Origin: JAFIFT01 sp020051095
GTDB taxonomy: Bacteria; Pseudomonadota; Gammaproteobacteria; Legionellales; Legionellaceae
DNA length: 64,000 nucleotides
Assembly: GCF_964199965.1 (NCBI RefSeq)
Contig: NZ_CAXMZT010000005.1
Location: 1 to 64,000 of the forward strand
Reading direction: 5' to 3'
In this document: positions 17,553 to 26,288 of the stretch, one piece after another
How the letters are laid out: each line of letters starts with the position of its first letter
Numbering within the stretch: position 1 is the stretch's first letter
Position numbers and translations under genes: made by a program
The notes under the pieces: model-generated
Seen by the model: the letters and a program-made list of their open reading frames with translations, nothing else
Databases searched by the model: none
What the model was told of the DNA's origin: nothing

Positions 17553-17951
17553 GGATGTTCCTTAACTAAGCTCATAATTCCTCTTATATTAAAGTGCCTC
17601 GGTCTTATGTATGGCTTCCCTTTGCTCAATACGTCCCGACTAGCCACGGCCTGTTTCTGAGGGATCCACACGAAATTAAAACTTCCGACGTACCGCGCTT
17701 TATGCGCGGTATCCAGCACGATGTATCGTTTTTACCAGAACCATTGGTTCCCTAATAAGCATCTCCTGGATGCCGCGAACACGTCGCGGCACGTCGGGAT
17801 GTATGGTATATTCATTTAAAAACATTGAGTTACATAAAAAATTCGTGTGGATCCCACAGGGACAAACTGCCGAAAGGTTGTGTTTGTGGGTAAGCTTAAG
17901 GTCTCAAAAAATGTCTATTCTTCAGAGACCTACCGACAACCCTTAAATCAA
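17553..17951. other. 399-base non-coding stretch with hairpins and an inverted repeat (MITE-like)
   Basis: No credible gene. GGGATCCACACGAA at 17661-17674 is repeated inverted as TTCGTGTGGATCCC at 17842-17855, and the similarity extends imperfectly outward to about 17647 and 17872 (CGGC...GTTT and its complement). Inside are two perfect 8-base hairpins: TACCGCGC/GCGCGGTA (17691-17711, loop TTTAT) and TGCCGCGA/TCGCGGCA (17772-17792, loop ACACG). A third hairpin, AGGTCTC/GAGACCT (17899-17931), lies just past the stop codon of the convergent RasGEF gene. This fits a small non-autonomous element or a bidirectional 3' region; no target-site duplication was evident. Confidence 0.45.
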
Positions 17952-20165
17952 CTACCTTGGGCTAATTGGTGCAGAGGATGTTTGTTCCTTAGATTTGCTA
18001 GGATGTTCTTCTTTGCTCCCGAATAGAAGGAATGAACCAAACTGCGATAGTTTCGAAAAAGAAGACGTTCGTTGTTGCCTTGGCATTGCTTGACTCTGTT
18101 CTGCATAATCTAAGGTGGTAGCCGATTGGACGGGCTCTTGAGCTCGTGTGTATAGTGTATTGGTTAATTTGAGTAGTCGTTGAAGTAGGTCCTTATTGTT
18201 ATCTGGTTTATCGTTGGCATCCGGATCGAGCTGATTTTGATACTCAGACCATAAAAAAGTGGCAATATCTTCACAATCGATGGTTTTTCGCTTTTGATGG
18301 ATAGACGGTTTTTGGTTCTTTTGAATCGCCGATTCTATTTTAGTAAGATTTGTTTCAAAATCATCTTTATGCTCCCACTCAATTGTAACGGGTTGTGGCT
18401 TTAATATTGCCCAACTGATTTTTTCCGACATCTCCGTTATGATGTTCGTGTTAAAAAACAAAGTTTTTGCTGCAATGCGTTGTTTGCTTTGATACACCTG
18501 CTCAACTTCCTGGCCAAAGACGGCTGCTTTTAAACTCGCGTCTGGGTTGCCATCCTTTCCAAATTGTAAACTTCTCAGTAACACGATGATGCTGGGAATA
18601 TGGTTATTGGTGGCATTAGTCATGTTTTTTAAATCTTTGAAACTATTATTACACGACAGCGTTTTGTCCAGCTCTTGGATGAATTTTCTATCTCTCGATA
18701 AAACCTGGGAGCAATTTTTAATTCGTTTGCTGATTCTTGCATCGCCGAAAATCATATTGAGCATCATTAGGCTATTGATATCAGCAAAATTACCTTCTTT
18801 TGTGATGTAAGATAATTTTTTTGCAACGTTCACTAGTAAATGAACCGCTGCAGTAAAACGGGTATCATTGAGCTCAAGCAACGTATTGATATGGCTGGTT
18901 GTGAAGAAATTAATATAACGAATAAATTGATTGATATACTCTCTTTTATCTTCTGCTTGAAAGAATTCAGCCATCGGTATGGATTGAAAATAATAGCTCG
19001 ATGCGTTAATTAATTCGGTGGCAATCCCTGAAGCAATTTCATGTCGATTTTTTTTGCGGTGGGCGTTTATCCCTTGTTCAAATAATTGAGAAAATGAGAG
19101 CAATTCACTATTTTGCAAGCTTTTTTGAAACGATTTTTCCAGGCTTGTAATGTTCTTAGTCAACATTGATTGATTAAATTTCTGAGTAAGGTTAAAAACG
19201 GTTTCAATTTCTGATCCAAAATACCCATCACATTTCGTTAGTTTTTGTTGACGACGATTGAGTTTATGACAAAAATGGGCAAATTGATTTTTTGCATAGT
19301 CGGAAAAATCGTGGCTACGGTGATGCACCAGATGTAAGACGATGATTTGAGCTATACCAATTTGTCGCCGATTCATCAAAGGAATAAGTTTATTGAGGGC
19401 ACGAATGAGCTTGCCAGGTGTGGCTGTATGGCATAATCCATTTAACGCATTGGCAAAATCGACGGTGCCTAGTTCGTCTGATTTATCCACATATTGAACT
19501 TGTTTTGTGGTCAGTTTCCAAAGGATTTCCAGCCTTTGCTGTTGTGCTTTCGAATGCGATAATTCAACAAAAGCAGGCTCTTTGGGAACTGATTTAATAT
19601 GACACTGATCATACCAGCCTAAGCATTTTAAAAATAGCGTTTCATATTCCTGCTCTATTACCGTTTGCTTGGTGGTTTGATATTGACGAAGATGGCCCAG
19701 GATTTGCTGATAGAGAAAAGGGGTGAGTGGTCTTTCTTCACAAATGCGCTGCAACTCGTCTGTGTCCAAAACGGAATAGGTCTCACAATATTGATAAAAT
19801 AATTCAAGCTGGGATGTGGTGAGATTGCATGGTTTTCCTTCTTGAAGGTCGAGGTGTAATTGATTGATGAGTGTGGTCAACTGCCCTTTTAGGATGAGTT
19901 TATCGATGGGTATTTGACCCTCTCTTGGTGTTGTTACTAAAAGACTGTTTTTACGTGGTCGTTTGGCTAAGAAGGAAAGTTCACCAGAAAATAGCGTTGG
20001 ATTAGACGATTCTGTTGTCATACCACGGGTATCACGTGCCGATAGTTGGGGATGGTTATCGCGGAATTTTTCAACATGCCTCAGATCAGGACTACTATTT
20101 AGGTCTTTTAAGGATTTTAACTTAAACAGCTTATCCGATTTATCAACACTTTCATGGCCTTTCAT
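17952..20165 (-). CDS. RasGEF (CDC25)-like domain protein, probable effector
   Basis: 737 residues from an ATG preceded by AGGAA at good spacing (a TTG two codons upstream is less likely). Residues ~376-598 follow the eukaryotic Ras guanine-nucleotide exchange factor catalytic pattern: IATELINASSYYFQSIPMAE (the 'iA..LT..e...f..I.p.E' opening), then AAVHLLVNVAKKLSYITKEGNF, MMLNMIFGDARISKRIKNC (equivalent of 'i..aL....i.RL..tW') and IPSIIVLLRSLQFGKDGNPD ('P.iP..G..L.dl.f..dGnp'). The rest is helical and unrecognised; the tail is Ser/Lys/Glu-rich and ends APISPR. No signal peptide. Legionella LegG2 is a known RasGEF effector; acting on a host Ras-family GTPase is inferred. Confidence 0.75.
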   Translation of the reverse strand: MKGHESVDKSDKLFKLKSLKDLNSSPDLRHVEKFRDNHPQLSARDTRGMTTESSNPTLFSGELSFLAKRPRKNSLLVTTPREGQIPIDKLILKGQLTTLINQLHLDLQEGKPCNLTTSQLELFYQYCETYSVLDTDELQRICEERPLTPFLYQQILGHLRQYQTTKQTVIEQEYETLFLKCLGWYDQCHIKSVPKEPAFVELSHSKAQQQRLEILWKLTTKQVQYVDKSDELGTVDFANALNGLCHTATPGKLIRALNKLIPLMNRRQIGIAQIIVLHLVHHRSHDFSDYAKNQFAHFCHKLNRRQQKLTKCDGYFGSEIETVFNLTQKFNQSMLTKNITSLEKSFQKSLQNSELLSFSQLFEQGINAHRKKNRHEIASGIATELINASSYYFQSIPMAEFFQAEDKREYINQFIRYINFFTTSHINTLLELNDTRFTAAVHLLVNVAKKLSYITKEGNFADINSLMMLNMIFGDARISKRIKNCSQVLSRDRKFIQELDKTLSCNNSFKDLKNMTNATNNHIPSIIVLLRSLQFGKDGNPDASLKAAVFGQEVEQVYQSKQRIAAKTLFFNTNIITEMSEKISWAILKPQPVTIEWEHKDDFETNLTKIESAIQKNQKPSIHQKRKTIDCEDIATFLWSEYQNQLDPDANDKPDNNKDLLQRLLKLTNTLYTRAQEPVQSATTLDYAEQSQAMPRQQRTSSFSKLSQFGSFLLFGSKEEHPSKSKEQTSSAPISPR

Positions 20166-20347
20166 GCTCAAATTCCTGAGTAATATCTATCCAAGAAATA
20201 CAAGATAGCATTTTCATCGAAAATGTATAGTGGTTTTTGTTAGGCGGCGTCCGAATAGCCTTGATAGCCAAGATAAGTGTAATGTGGCAAGGAATGAAAC
20301 AATCCCACGTTTTTAATACGTTTTTAGGCCAGATTTAAAAAAAATGA

Positions 20348-20376
20348 TTGACATTTCCGTAACTTACTTGTATCAA
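20348..20376 (+). promoter_or_regulatory. Sigma-70 promoter of the HTH regulator
   Basis: A consensus -35 TTGACA (20348-20353) is followed after exactly 17 bases by TATCAA (20371-20376). Transcription would begin near 20383, giving a leader of about 80 bases before the ATG at 20464. Confidence 0.65.
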
Positions 20377-20463
20377 GAGAGTAAGCGCCAATACCGGTGC
20401 ATGGCTTGTTAGGGATAACAGGTGCTCTACCGTTTGTGTAGTGATTTTTTCAAGGAGCGAAAA

Positions 20464-20736
20464 ATGAACGCAAAAGTCTTTTCTCAGCGGTTTAACCGTG
20501 AGTTGGCAACCCTGGGCTTACCAGAAGAATTGCATGATAAAACTAAAGCGGTTGCTAAAGTTTTCGGGGTCACGCGTCACATGGCCAATGCTATGATCTT
20601 TGGCCACCTTACACCGAATGAAGAGCAGTTAGATAATATCGCTTCGATTTTGGAAGTTTGTCCCAAGTGGCTAAGTGGCGCCACTGATCGTAAAAAGGGC
20701 TACTCACCGAAGGGATCCGAAGCAGAAGTTGCCTAG
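20464..20736 (+). CDS. Small helix-turn-helix (XRE/CI-like) regulator
   Basis: 90 residues from the ATG that follows AAGGAGCG; an upstream in-frame start at 20422 lacks a ribosome binding site. The core KTKAVAKVFGVTRHMANAMIFGHLTPNEEQLDNIASILEVCPKWL (residues ~22-66) has the helix-turn-helix layout and spacing of phage-repressor-like XRE domains: 'vAk.fGVtr..an.mi.G...P....l..iA..L.v...WL'. The tail is basic and polar. It has its own promoter and a strong terminator and so is a monocistronic regulator; its target is unknown. Confidence 0.8.
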   Translation: MNAKVFSQRFNRELATLGLPEELHDKTKAVAKVFGVTRHMANAMIFGHLTPNEEQLDNIASILEVCPKWLSGATDRKKGYSPKGSEAEVA

Positions 20737-20747
20737 GATGGATGCAT

Positions 20748-20790
20748 AAGCCCCCGTATTCAAGCTTCATCCAATGCGGGGGCTTACGTT
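20748..20790 (+). terminator. Terminator hairpin after the HTH gene
   Basis: AAGCCCCCGTATT (20748-20760) pairs with AATGCGGGGGCTT (20773-20785), 13 base pairs with one G-U, loop of 12. It lies 12 bases past the stop codon; only a short mixed T-stretch follows. It may also serve the convergent transglycosylase gene. Confidence 0.75.
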
Positions 20791-20818
20791 ATTTCCAACT
20801 GAGTCAATAATAGCCAAA

Positions 20819-21796
20819 TTACTGGCCTTTTCGTTGACAAATTCTATCTGCCATATAGCCAATCGCCCCTGCATAATAGATAGAATGATTATACCGCAGA
20901 ATCATTTTATAATTGGGGAATACGAGAAACGTCGGGCCGCCATAGGGCTTAATGATACTACCTTCCAGATGCTGATATGGCAGTGCCTTACCATCAAGAG
21001 TGCGGATACCCATAGCATTCCACTCAGAGGCTAGCTTCACCGTACTTCTCCCTTCAAGTTTGTCATCAAAGTTGCGTGGTAAGCGAACTTTAATCGCCCA
21101 AGGCTCCAAGCCTTGCCATCCATTTTGTTTCATGTAGTTAGCAATGGATGCGAAAACATCGGGTTTGCTTTTCCAAATATCTTTCCGGCCATCACCATCG
21201 TAATCAACGGCATATTGTTTAAAGCTTGACGGTAAAAACTGCGGTTGACCCGAAGCGCCGGCCCATTCCCCTTTATAGTCTTTGAGGCTAACATGGCCTT
21301 CATCGAGAATTTGCAAGGCTAATAATAATTGTTTCCGGAAAAAAGGCTTTCGATTCGAATCATAGGCGAGTGTTGCAAGCGATTGAATGACGGGGAAATC
21401 GCCCATATACGTCCCATAGCTTGTCTCCATACCCCAAAACGATACAATGAAACATGGATCAACATTGTATTCTTGGGCAATTTGATCGATTAAATGTTTG
21501 TGTTGCTTATAATTGCGGACACCCATCAGGATTCGATATTTTGACGCGCGTGTATGCACATATTTTTCAAAGGTTAGTCGATGTTCAGGCTGATGTTTTG
21601 ATAAACCACGAACGCGTCGATTTGGCTCATGGATTGTGCTAAAAGCATTATCAAATGTTCTCGCTGAAACACCTTGTCCAAGCGCTTCACGGCGCACATC
21701 AGCAACCCATTCACGCCAATGTTGTGTAGTGGCGAGGCTTAGCATGGGTTGGATAATCAGATAGGAAAAAGCAAGAAGACGAAGCATTTTTTTCAT
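20819..21796 (-). CDS. mltB: MltB-type lytic murein transglycosylase
   Basis: 325 residues from an ATG preceded by AAAGGGG; a longer in-frame start at 21874 would bury the signal peptide (MKKMLRLLAFSYLIIQPMLSLA). The catalytic glutamate lies in SFWGMETSYGTYMGDFPVIQSLATLAYD, followed by the GH103 motif GASGQPQFLPSSFKQYAVDYDGDGRKDIW. The enzyme cleaves peptidoglycan between MurNAc and GlcNAc to give 1,6-anhydroMurNAc ends, in the periplasm. No lipobox Cys is apparent, so it is likely soluble, unlike E. coli MltB. Length is normal and it is monocistronic. Confidence 0.9.
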   Translation of the reverse strand: MKKMLRLLAFSYLIIQPMLSLATTQHWREWVADVRREALGQGVSARTFDNAFSTIHEPNRRVRGLSKHQPEHRLTFEKYVHTRASKYRILMGVRNYKQHKHLIDQIAQEYNVDPCFIVSFWGMETSYGTYMGDFPVIQSLATLAYDSNRKPFFRKQLLLALQILDEGHVSLKDYKGEWAGASGQPQFLPSSFKQYAVDYDGDGRKDIWKSKPDVFASIANYMKQNGWQGLEPWAIKVRLPRNFDDKLEGRSTVKLASEWNAMGIRTLDGKALPYQHLEGSIIKPYGGPTFLVFPNYKMILRYNHSIYYAGAIGYMADRICQRKGQ

Positions 21797-21962
21797 GGGG
21801 TACCCCTTTATTATTTTTGTGCTTTTTAAGTCAAAAACCTTAGCCATGAGTGAATACACATAGCATTTATACATAGTATAGCTAAAGATCCTTATTTGTG
21901 TCTGGTGATGTCAGATTTTTATTGCTAATCTAAGAAAATATTCTTTTAATCAATTGGATAGT

Positions 21963-23750
21963 ATGAACATAGAACATCTTACCGCTGATTTGTTTTATAA
22001 TGGTGTTGTTAATGGTTGTCATGAATTAATTGAATCAAAAGATAGAATGAATGCCATCAATGTATTCCCGGTAGCAGATGGGGATACGGGCGATAATATG
22101 GCTTCTACTGCTCAGGCAATTATTCATTTAGCCCAGCAAAGCGATGATCTTTCTGAAACGGCAAAATCCATTGCAGATGCCGCTGTCATCGGCGCTCACG
22201 GTAATTCGGGAATGATATTTTCACAGTTTTTCAATGGATTGGCGGAAGGAATCAATCATGATTTAGTGGTTTCACCACAGGTGTTTTCAAAATTAATTCT
22301 TCATGCAAGTGCCTCCGTGCGTCAATCGATAGCCCACCCCGTTGAAGGCACTATTTTGACCATGATGGATAAATGGGCTGAGCTATTAAATAAGCACGCC
22401 AAACAGTCAACTTGCTTTATTCAACTCTTTAAAGATTGTGAAGATAGCCTTGACAAAACCTTGCAAGCCACCCAGTCCATGCTCGATGTCTTGAAGGAGG
22501 CGAAGGTGGTTGATGCAGGGGCTCTCGGATTTACCCAATTTGCTAGAGGCTTCACCAACTATATTTGCGATCCAAAAGCGATGTATGAACATCATGAGGT
22601 AGCGGAAACAATCTATCAGCAAGCCCATCTGGGGGTAGAATATGACCATCCACCAGCGCTTCGCTATTGTACAGAAGCAGTTATATGTCAAAGCGAAATC
22701 GATCAAGAATCCTTGGGGAAATTATTAACTAGCCACGGGGATAGCGTTGTGATATCGGTCAATCCCAGGCTGTGTCGCTTTCATGTTCACTGTAATAAGC
22801 CCTGGTTGCTATTTGACGAGCTGAGAAATCATGGGTTGATAAAATACCCCAAAGTTGACGATATGCATCGCCAGTATGAGCAAGTCCATCATCGAAAAAG
22901 TCCGATTGCATTGGTCATGGATTCCAGCGCCAATGTCCCCCAAGTATGGATGGATGACCATCAAATTCACTTGATCCCAGTCAATGTCCATTTAGATGGC
23001 AACGATTTATTAGATTATTACTGTGTGGATAATGACAATTTTTATCAGCAACTCAGCCAGACCAAGCAATACCCGCAAACATCCTTTCCCGCGCCTGGCG
23101 TTATCAAGCATAAATTTCAACAAATTTATGAACATTATGACCATGTCATTGTTATTACCATTTCACAAGCGCTGAGCGGAACCCACGATGCCATTGCTCG
23201 CGCAGCGGCGGATTTTGATAATATTACCGTCGTCAATTCCAAAAGCGTTGCTGTGGGTTCTGGGCTAATGGTGCTTGAGGCGGCTAAACGGATAAAAGCC
23301 TGCGAGCCTGTCGAAGAAATAGTAAAAGTCATTGATACTTTGTCAAACAGGATACAAGTGCTCGTCATGGTCGATCAATTTGACTCACTCATTCGCTCGG
23401 GTAGGGTAAGTAGGATAAAAGGTAAACTTGCGCAATGGAGTGGGGCAAAACCTATTCTTAGTCTGGATGAAGAGGGTAAGGTAATGCTTATCGACAAAGC
23501 CTTTAGTGAAAGAAAGGCTTTCGCCAAGATGATTCAAACAGTTTTAGAAAATAGCAGCCATAATCGTTTGATGAGTTATGCCATCATTCACGCAGGTGCT
23601 GAAGAAAAGGCGCGCTCCTTTGCGGAATTAACCGAAGAAGCATTTTCTATGAAGCCAGAGTTTATTGAACCTGCTTCGTTGGCCATTGGTTTACATGCTG
23701 GCCATGGTACGATTGGGCTGGCCGTTCAATACGAAGAGCCGATACGATAA
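21963..23750 (+). CDS. DAK2-DegV fusion protein (fatty acid kinase-like)
   Basis: 595 residues from the ATG at 21963 (a TTG three codons upstream is possible). The N-terminal ~210 residues are a DAK2/DhaL nucleotide-binding domain: INVFPVADGDTGDNMAST near residues 33-50 and IGAHGNSGMIFSQ near 75. The C-terminal ~290 residues are DegV (EDD fold), with VMDSSANVP, TSFPAPGV, ITISQALSGTHDA and a SIRSGRVSR-like IRSGRVSRIKG. In Firmicutes FakA (DAK2) and FakB (DegV) are separate and phosphorylate exogenous fatty acids; here both halves are joined. It overlaps the DUF2878 gene by one base. Confidence 0.88.
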   Translation: MNIEHLTADLFYNGVVNGCHELIESKDRMNAINVFPVADGDTGDNMASTAQAIIHLAQQSDDLSETAKSIADAAVIGAHGNSGMIFSQFFNGLAEGINHDLVVSPQVFSKLILHASASVRQSIAHPVEGTILTMMDKWAELLNKHAKQSTCFIQLFKDCEDSLDKTLQATQSMLDVLKEAKVVDAGALGFTQFARGFTNYICDPKAMYEHHEVAETIYQQAHLGVEYDHPPALRYCTEAVICQSEIDQESLGKLLTSHGDSVVISVNPRLCRFHVHCNKPWLLFDELRNHGLIKYPKVDDMHRQYEQVHHRKSPIALVMDSSANVPQVWMDDHQIHLIPVNVHLDGNDLLDYYCVDNDNFYQQLSQTKQYPQTSFPAPGVIKHKFQQIYEHYDHVIVITISQALSGTHDAIARAAADFDNITVVNSKSVAVGSGLMVLEAAKRIKACEPVEEIVKVIDTLSNRIQVLVMVDQFDSLIRSGRVSRIKGKLAQWSGAKPILSLDEEGKVMLIDKAFSERKAFAKMIQTVLENSSHNRLMSYAIIHAGAEEKARSFAELTEEAFSMKPEFIEPASLAIGLHAGHGTIGLAVQYEEPIR

Positions 23751-24280
23751 TGGGACGGGTTCTGTGCTGGCTTTATCATTTCATTGCCTATTACATCACC
23801 TGGTTTGTATGCATTGGTTATGCTGCTGCCGGTGATCAATGGTTAGGGCCAGCCATTGCGGGGGGCCTCGTTGTTTCCCAGGTTGTTGTACAGATTGTGT
23901 GTGTTAAACCGTGGCGACGAGAGCTGCTTTTTGCGTTGGTATTGATGTTGATTGGCATCTTGGTCGATTCCATCTTTTTAAGAACGGGATTGATTTATTT
24001 TAAATCCAATCCGTTTGCCGATATGGTAAGTCCTCCGTGGATGGCTTGCTTGTGGTTAAGTTTTGGTTTTACCATGCCCATCACCAGTAGTGCATGGTTA
24101 CATCGCTATGTCGTCTTAGGCGTGCTTACTTTTTTTTCTTTGCCGTTTGCTTATTGGGTGGGTGCTGTGGTGGGGGCAGCAACAATCAATACAAATTGGT
24201 TTTATCCAGCTTTAGGCGGAATTTGGATGATATTACTGCCATTATTATTACATTATCTTTTTATAAGGAATAAACGATGA
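23750..24280 (+). CDS. DUF2878 integral membrane protein
   Basis: 176 residues with five or six transmembrane helices covering nearly the whole chain. The DUF2878 features are present: a Trp/Tyr-rich first helix, VDSIFLRTGLIYF near residue 65-77 and PPWMACLWLSFGFTMPITSS near residues 93-112. The family has no assigned reaction; it is commonly found in lipid-modification neighbourhoods together with DUF1295 and cyclopropane-fatty-acid synthase genes. Start overlaps the previous stop by one base and its stop overlaps the next start (ATGA), so the three genes form an operon. Confidence 0.85.
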   Translation: MGRVLCWLYHFIAYYITWFVCIGYAAAGDQWLGPAIAGGLVVSQVVVQIVCVKPWRRELLFALVLMLIGILVDSIFLRTGLIYFKSNPFADMVSPPWMACLWLSFGFTMPITSSAWLHRYVVLGVLTFFSLPFAYWVGAVVGAATINTNWFYPALGGIWMILLPLLLHYLFIRNKR

Positions 24281-25053
24281 TATTTCTTGGGGCTTTTATT
24301 TTTGTATTCATGCATATGACAGCCTTTTGGTTTTTATATCGTCTTTTAAAAAACCCCTCCATTGTCGATGTGGGCTGGGCGAGCGTTTTAACGTTGACAG
24401 GCTGGGTTTTTTTATTATTTGGAAATCACGCGGTGATAAGTCTTATATGCGGCGCCCTGCTTTTGATTTGGGGGCTTCGATTAGGTGGTTATTTATGGTT
24501 TAGCCGAGTTGGAAAGGGACATTTGGATAAACGGTATACCAAATTAAGTGAAGGTTGGAAGATGGCCAAAGATTTAGGGTTTTTCCTCAATTTTCAATTA
24601 CAAGGGATACTGGCTTTTATAATCGCCCTGTCTTTTTATTTTATTAGCAAACGGACCGGTATGGTGGGATGGGATGGTTTAGGGATAATGATGATTGTGG
24701 TGGGGTTAATCGGTGAAAGTGCAGCTGATTATCAATTACAAGCTTATAAGCGAAATGCGAAAGAAGCCGTCTGCCAAAATGGATTATGGCGATATTGCCG
24801 TCATCCCAATTATTTTTTTGATTGGCTAAGCTGGCTAGGGTTTAGCTTGATTGCTATTCAAGCTCCCAATGGTTGGATTGCTTTCGTATCTCCTTTGACC
24901 CTATACATCATCATGGTCTACATAACCGGTCCCATGACAGAAGCGGGATCTTTGAGTTCTCGCGGTGAGGCTTATCGAACTTATCAACGACAAACGAATC
25001 AATTTTTTCCTGGGCCACGGAAAAAGGTTAAGAACGACAATTTTCAAGCTTAG
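24277..25053 (+). CDS. DUF1295 steroid-5-alpha-reductase-like membrane protein
   Basis: 258 residues, six or seven transmembrane helices. Family landmarks: NPSIVDVGWASV near residues 27-38, RLGGYLWFSR near 68-77, and the C-terminal cofactor-binding block NGLWRYCRHPNYFFDWLSWLGF near 167-188, characteristic of the DUF1295/ICMT/5-alpha-reductase superfamily. These are membrane-embedded NADPH-using reductases or methyltransferases acting on lipids. Coupled to DUF2878 and the DAK2-DegV gene. It overlaps the 3' end of the convergent hydrolase by ~26 bases. Confidence 0.87.
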   Translation: MIFLGAFIFVFMHMTAFWFLYRLLKNPSIVDVGWASVLTLTGWVFLLFGNHAVISLICGALLLIWGLRLGGYLWFSRVGKGHLDKRYTKLSEGWKMAKDLGFFLNFQLQGILAFIIALSFYFISKRTGMVGWDGLGIMMIVVGLIGESAADYQLQAYKRNAKEAVCQNGLWRYCRHPNYFFDWLSWLGFSLIAIQAPNGWIAFVSPLTLYIIMVYITGPMTEAGSLSSRGEAYRTYQRQTNQFFPGPRKKVKNDNFQA

Positions 25054-26227
25054 GATTATCGCTTAGCACTTGTTTATATAGCGACATCATTAACTCACCG
25101 CTTTTATCATTGTCGCCATTGGTAGCGCTATTAAATAGAGCAGAAATGATAACCTTATTACAGGGAACAACCATATATATAGCGCGATACCCTAAGGTTT
25201 CCCCTTCATAAAACCAGTAGCGTCCTATCCGTTTATCATACGCTTGGATGATCCCCAATCCAAATCCTCGAGGTTCTTGCCAATTAACCTCCTTGATTGG
25301 TTTGCCAGTTTTTACTGACACCAAGGATTGCATTTTTGCTTTTTGCTCTTTCGACAGTAAATTATTTTGCAAAAATAACGCGTCGACCCAGCGAACTACA
25401 TCTTCACTATTGGCCACAATTCCGCCGGCAGCACCTGCCCAGCTTAAGTTATTTTCACGCACATCTTGCCCAACCAATTCAGGATTGACATAGACATTAT
25501 AAGCATAACCGGAAATAAGGCGTTTGCTAACGTCGGTGTTGGCGCTGGGGATGGGGTAGAATGTATTTTTTAAACCTAATGGCTTAATGATTTGCTCTTC
25601 TAATAATTGGGCTAAGGTGCTTTGACCTTTGCCAGTGAGGATCATGTCCACCAAAATATAGCCCGTATTGGTATAATCGTATCCTTGTCGCAATGGGGGA
25701 CTATAGTTTTTAACATAGACCAAATCGATTAATTCAGTTCGATTCCAGAATCGCTTGATATTGTCGACATAACCAATGTTCATTTTGGGAGAGTCTGAAT
25801 AATTGGGTAAACCGCTGGTCATATTCAACAAACTAGCCAAACTTAGATTATCCCAATGTGGATAGGCATTGAGGTAAGTTTTAACTGGCTTTTCAATCGC
25901 GAGTTGGCCTTTTGCTTCTGCCAATAGTGTCAGGGCCGCGGTAAATGATTTTGTAATACTACCGATTTGGAACAAGTCATTTGCGGTGATTGGCACTTTT
26001 TTATCGTGGGAACGGTGGCCAACCACATAAGTTTTTAATTTATCACCGATTTTAATGGAAACCTGGATGGCTGAAAAATATTCCAATTGATGGTAGGTCT
26101 GGAAATGATTGACCAACACGTTTTCAATCGCATTAACTTTTTTAGGTTTGTTTGCTTGTTTAGCAGCTGAAAGTGCTATTAAAGGCATTAAGCATAATGC
26201 TAATAATATGAAACTTTTGCGAAACAT
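25028..26227 (-). CDS. Serine hydrolase, class C beta-lactamase fold
   Basis: 399 residues from the ATG that starts a clear signal peptide (MFRKSFILLALCLMPLIALSA); an in-frame ATG at 26272 would extend it by 15 residues. The active-site serine is in SITKSFT (SxxK) near residue 105 and the tyrosine motif is YTNTGY (YxN) near residue 200. The protein belongs to the beta-lactamase/D-alanyl-D-alanine carboxypeptidase/esterase superfamily (Pfam Beta-lactamase). Periplasmic location is expected. Actual substrate (peptidoglycan peptide, ester or beta-lactam) is unknown; resistance should not be assumed. Confidence 0.85.
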   Translation of the reverse strand: MFRKSFILLALCLMPLIALSAAKQANKPKKVNAIENVLVNHFQTYHQLEYFSAIQVSIKIGDKLKTYVVGHRSHDKKVPITANDLFQIGSITKSFTAALTLLAEAKGQLAIEKPVKTYLNAYPHWDNLSLASLLNMTSGLPNYSDSPKMNIGYVDNIKRFWNRTELIDLVYVKNYSPPLRQGYDYTNTGYILVDMILTGKGQSTLAQLLEEQIIKPLGLKNTFYPIPSANTDVSKRLISGYAYNVYVNPELVGQDVRENNLSWAGAAGGIVANSEDVVRWVDALFLQNNLLSKEQKAKMQSLVSVKTGKPIKEVNWQEPRGFGLGIIQAYDKRIGRYWFYEGETLGYRAIYMVVPCNKVIISALFNSATNGDNDKSGELMMSLYKQVLSDNPKLENCRS

Positions 26228-26288
26228 GCCACCGATCCTTTTGACGCTTGCGGATAATCTTTCATCATGCAACGACTTGTTCTTAAGA

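Noticed and set aside
20464..20736. Antitoxin of a toxin-antitoxin pair
   Set aside because: The gene is monocistronic with its own promoter and terminator; no toxin candidate is adjacent.
25028..26227. Antibiotic-resistance beta-lactamase
   Set aside because: Only the fold-level SxxK and YxN motifs are present; most such proteins are peptidases or esterases.
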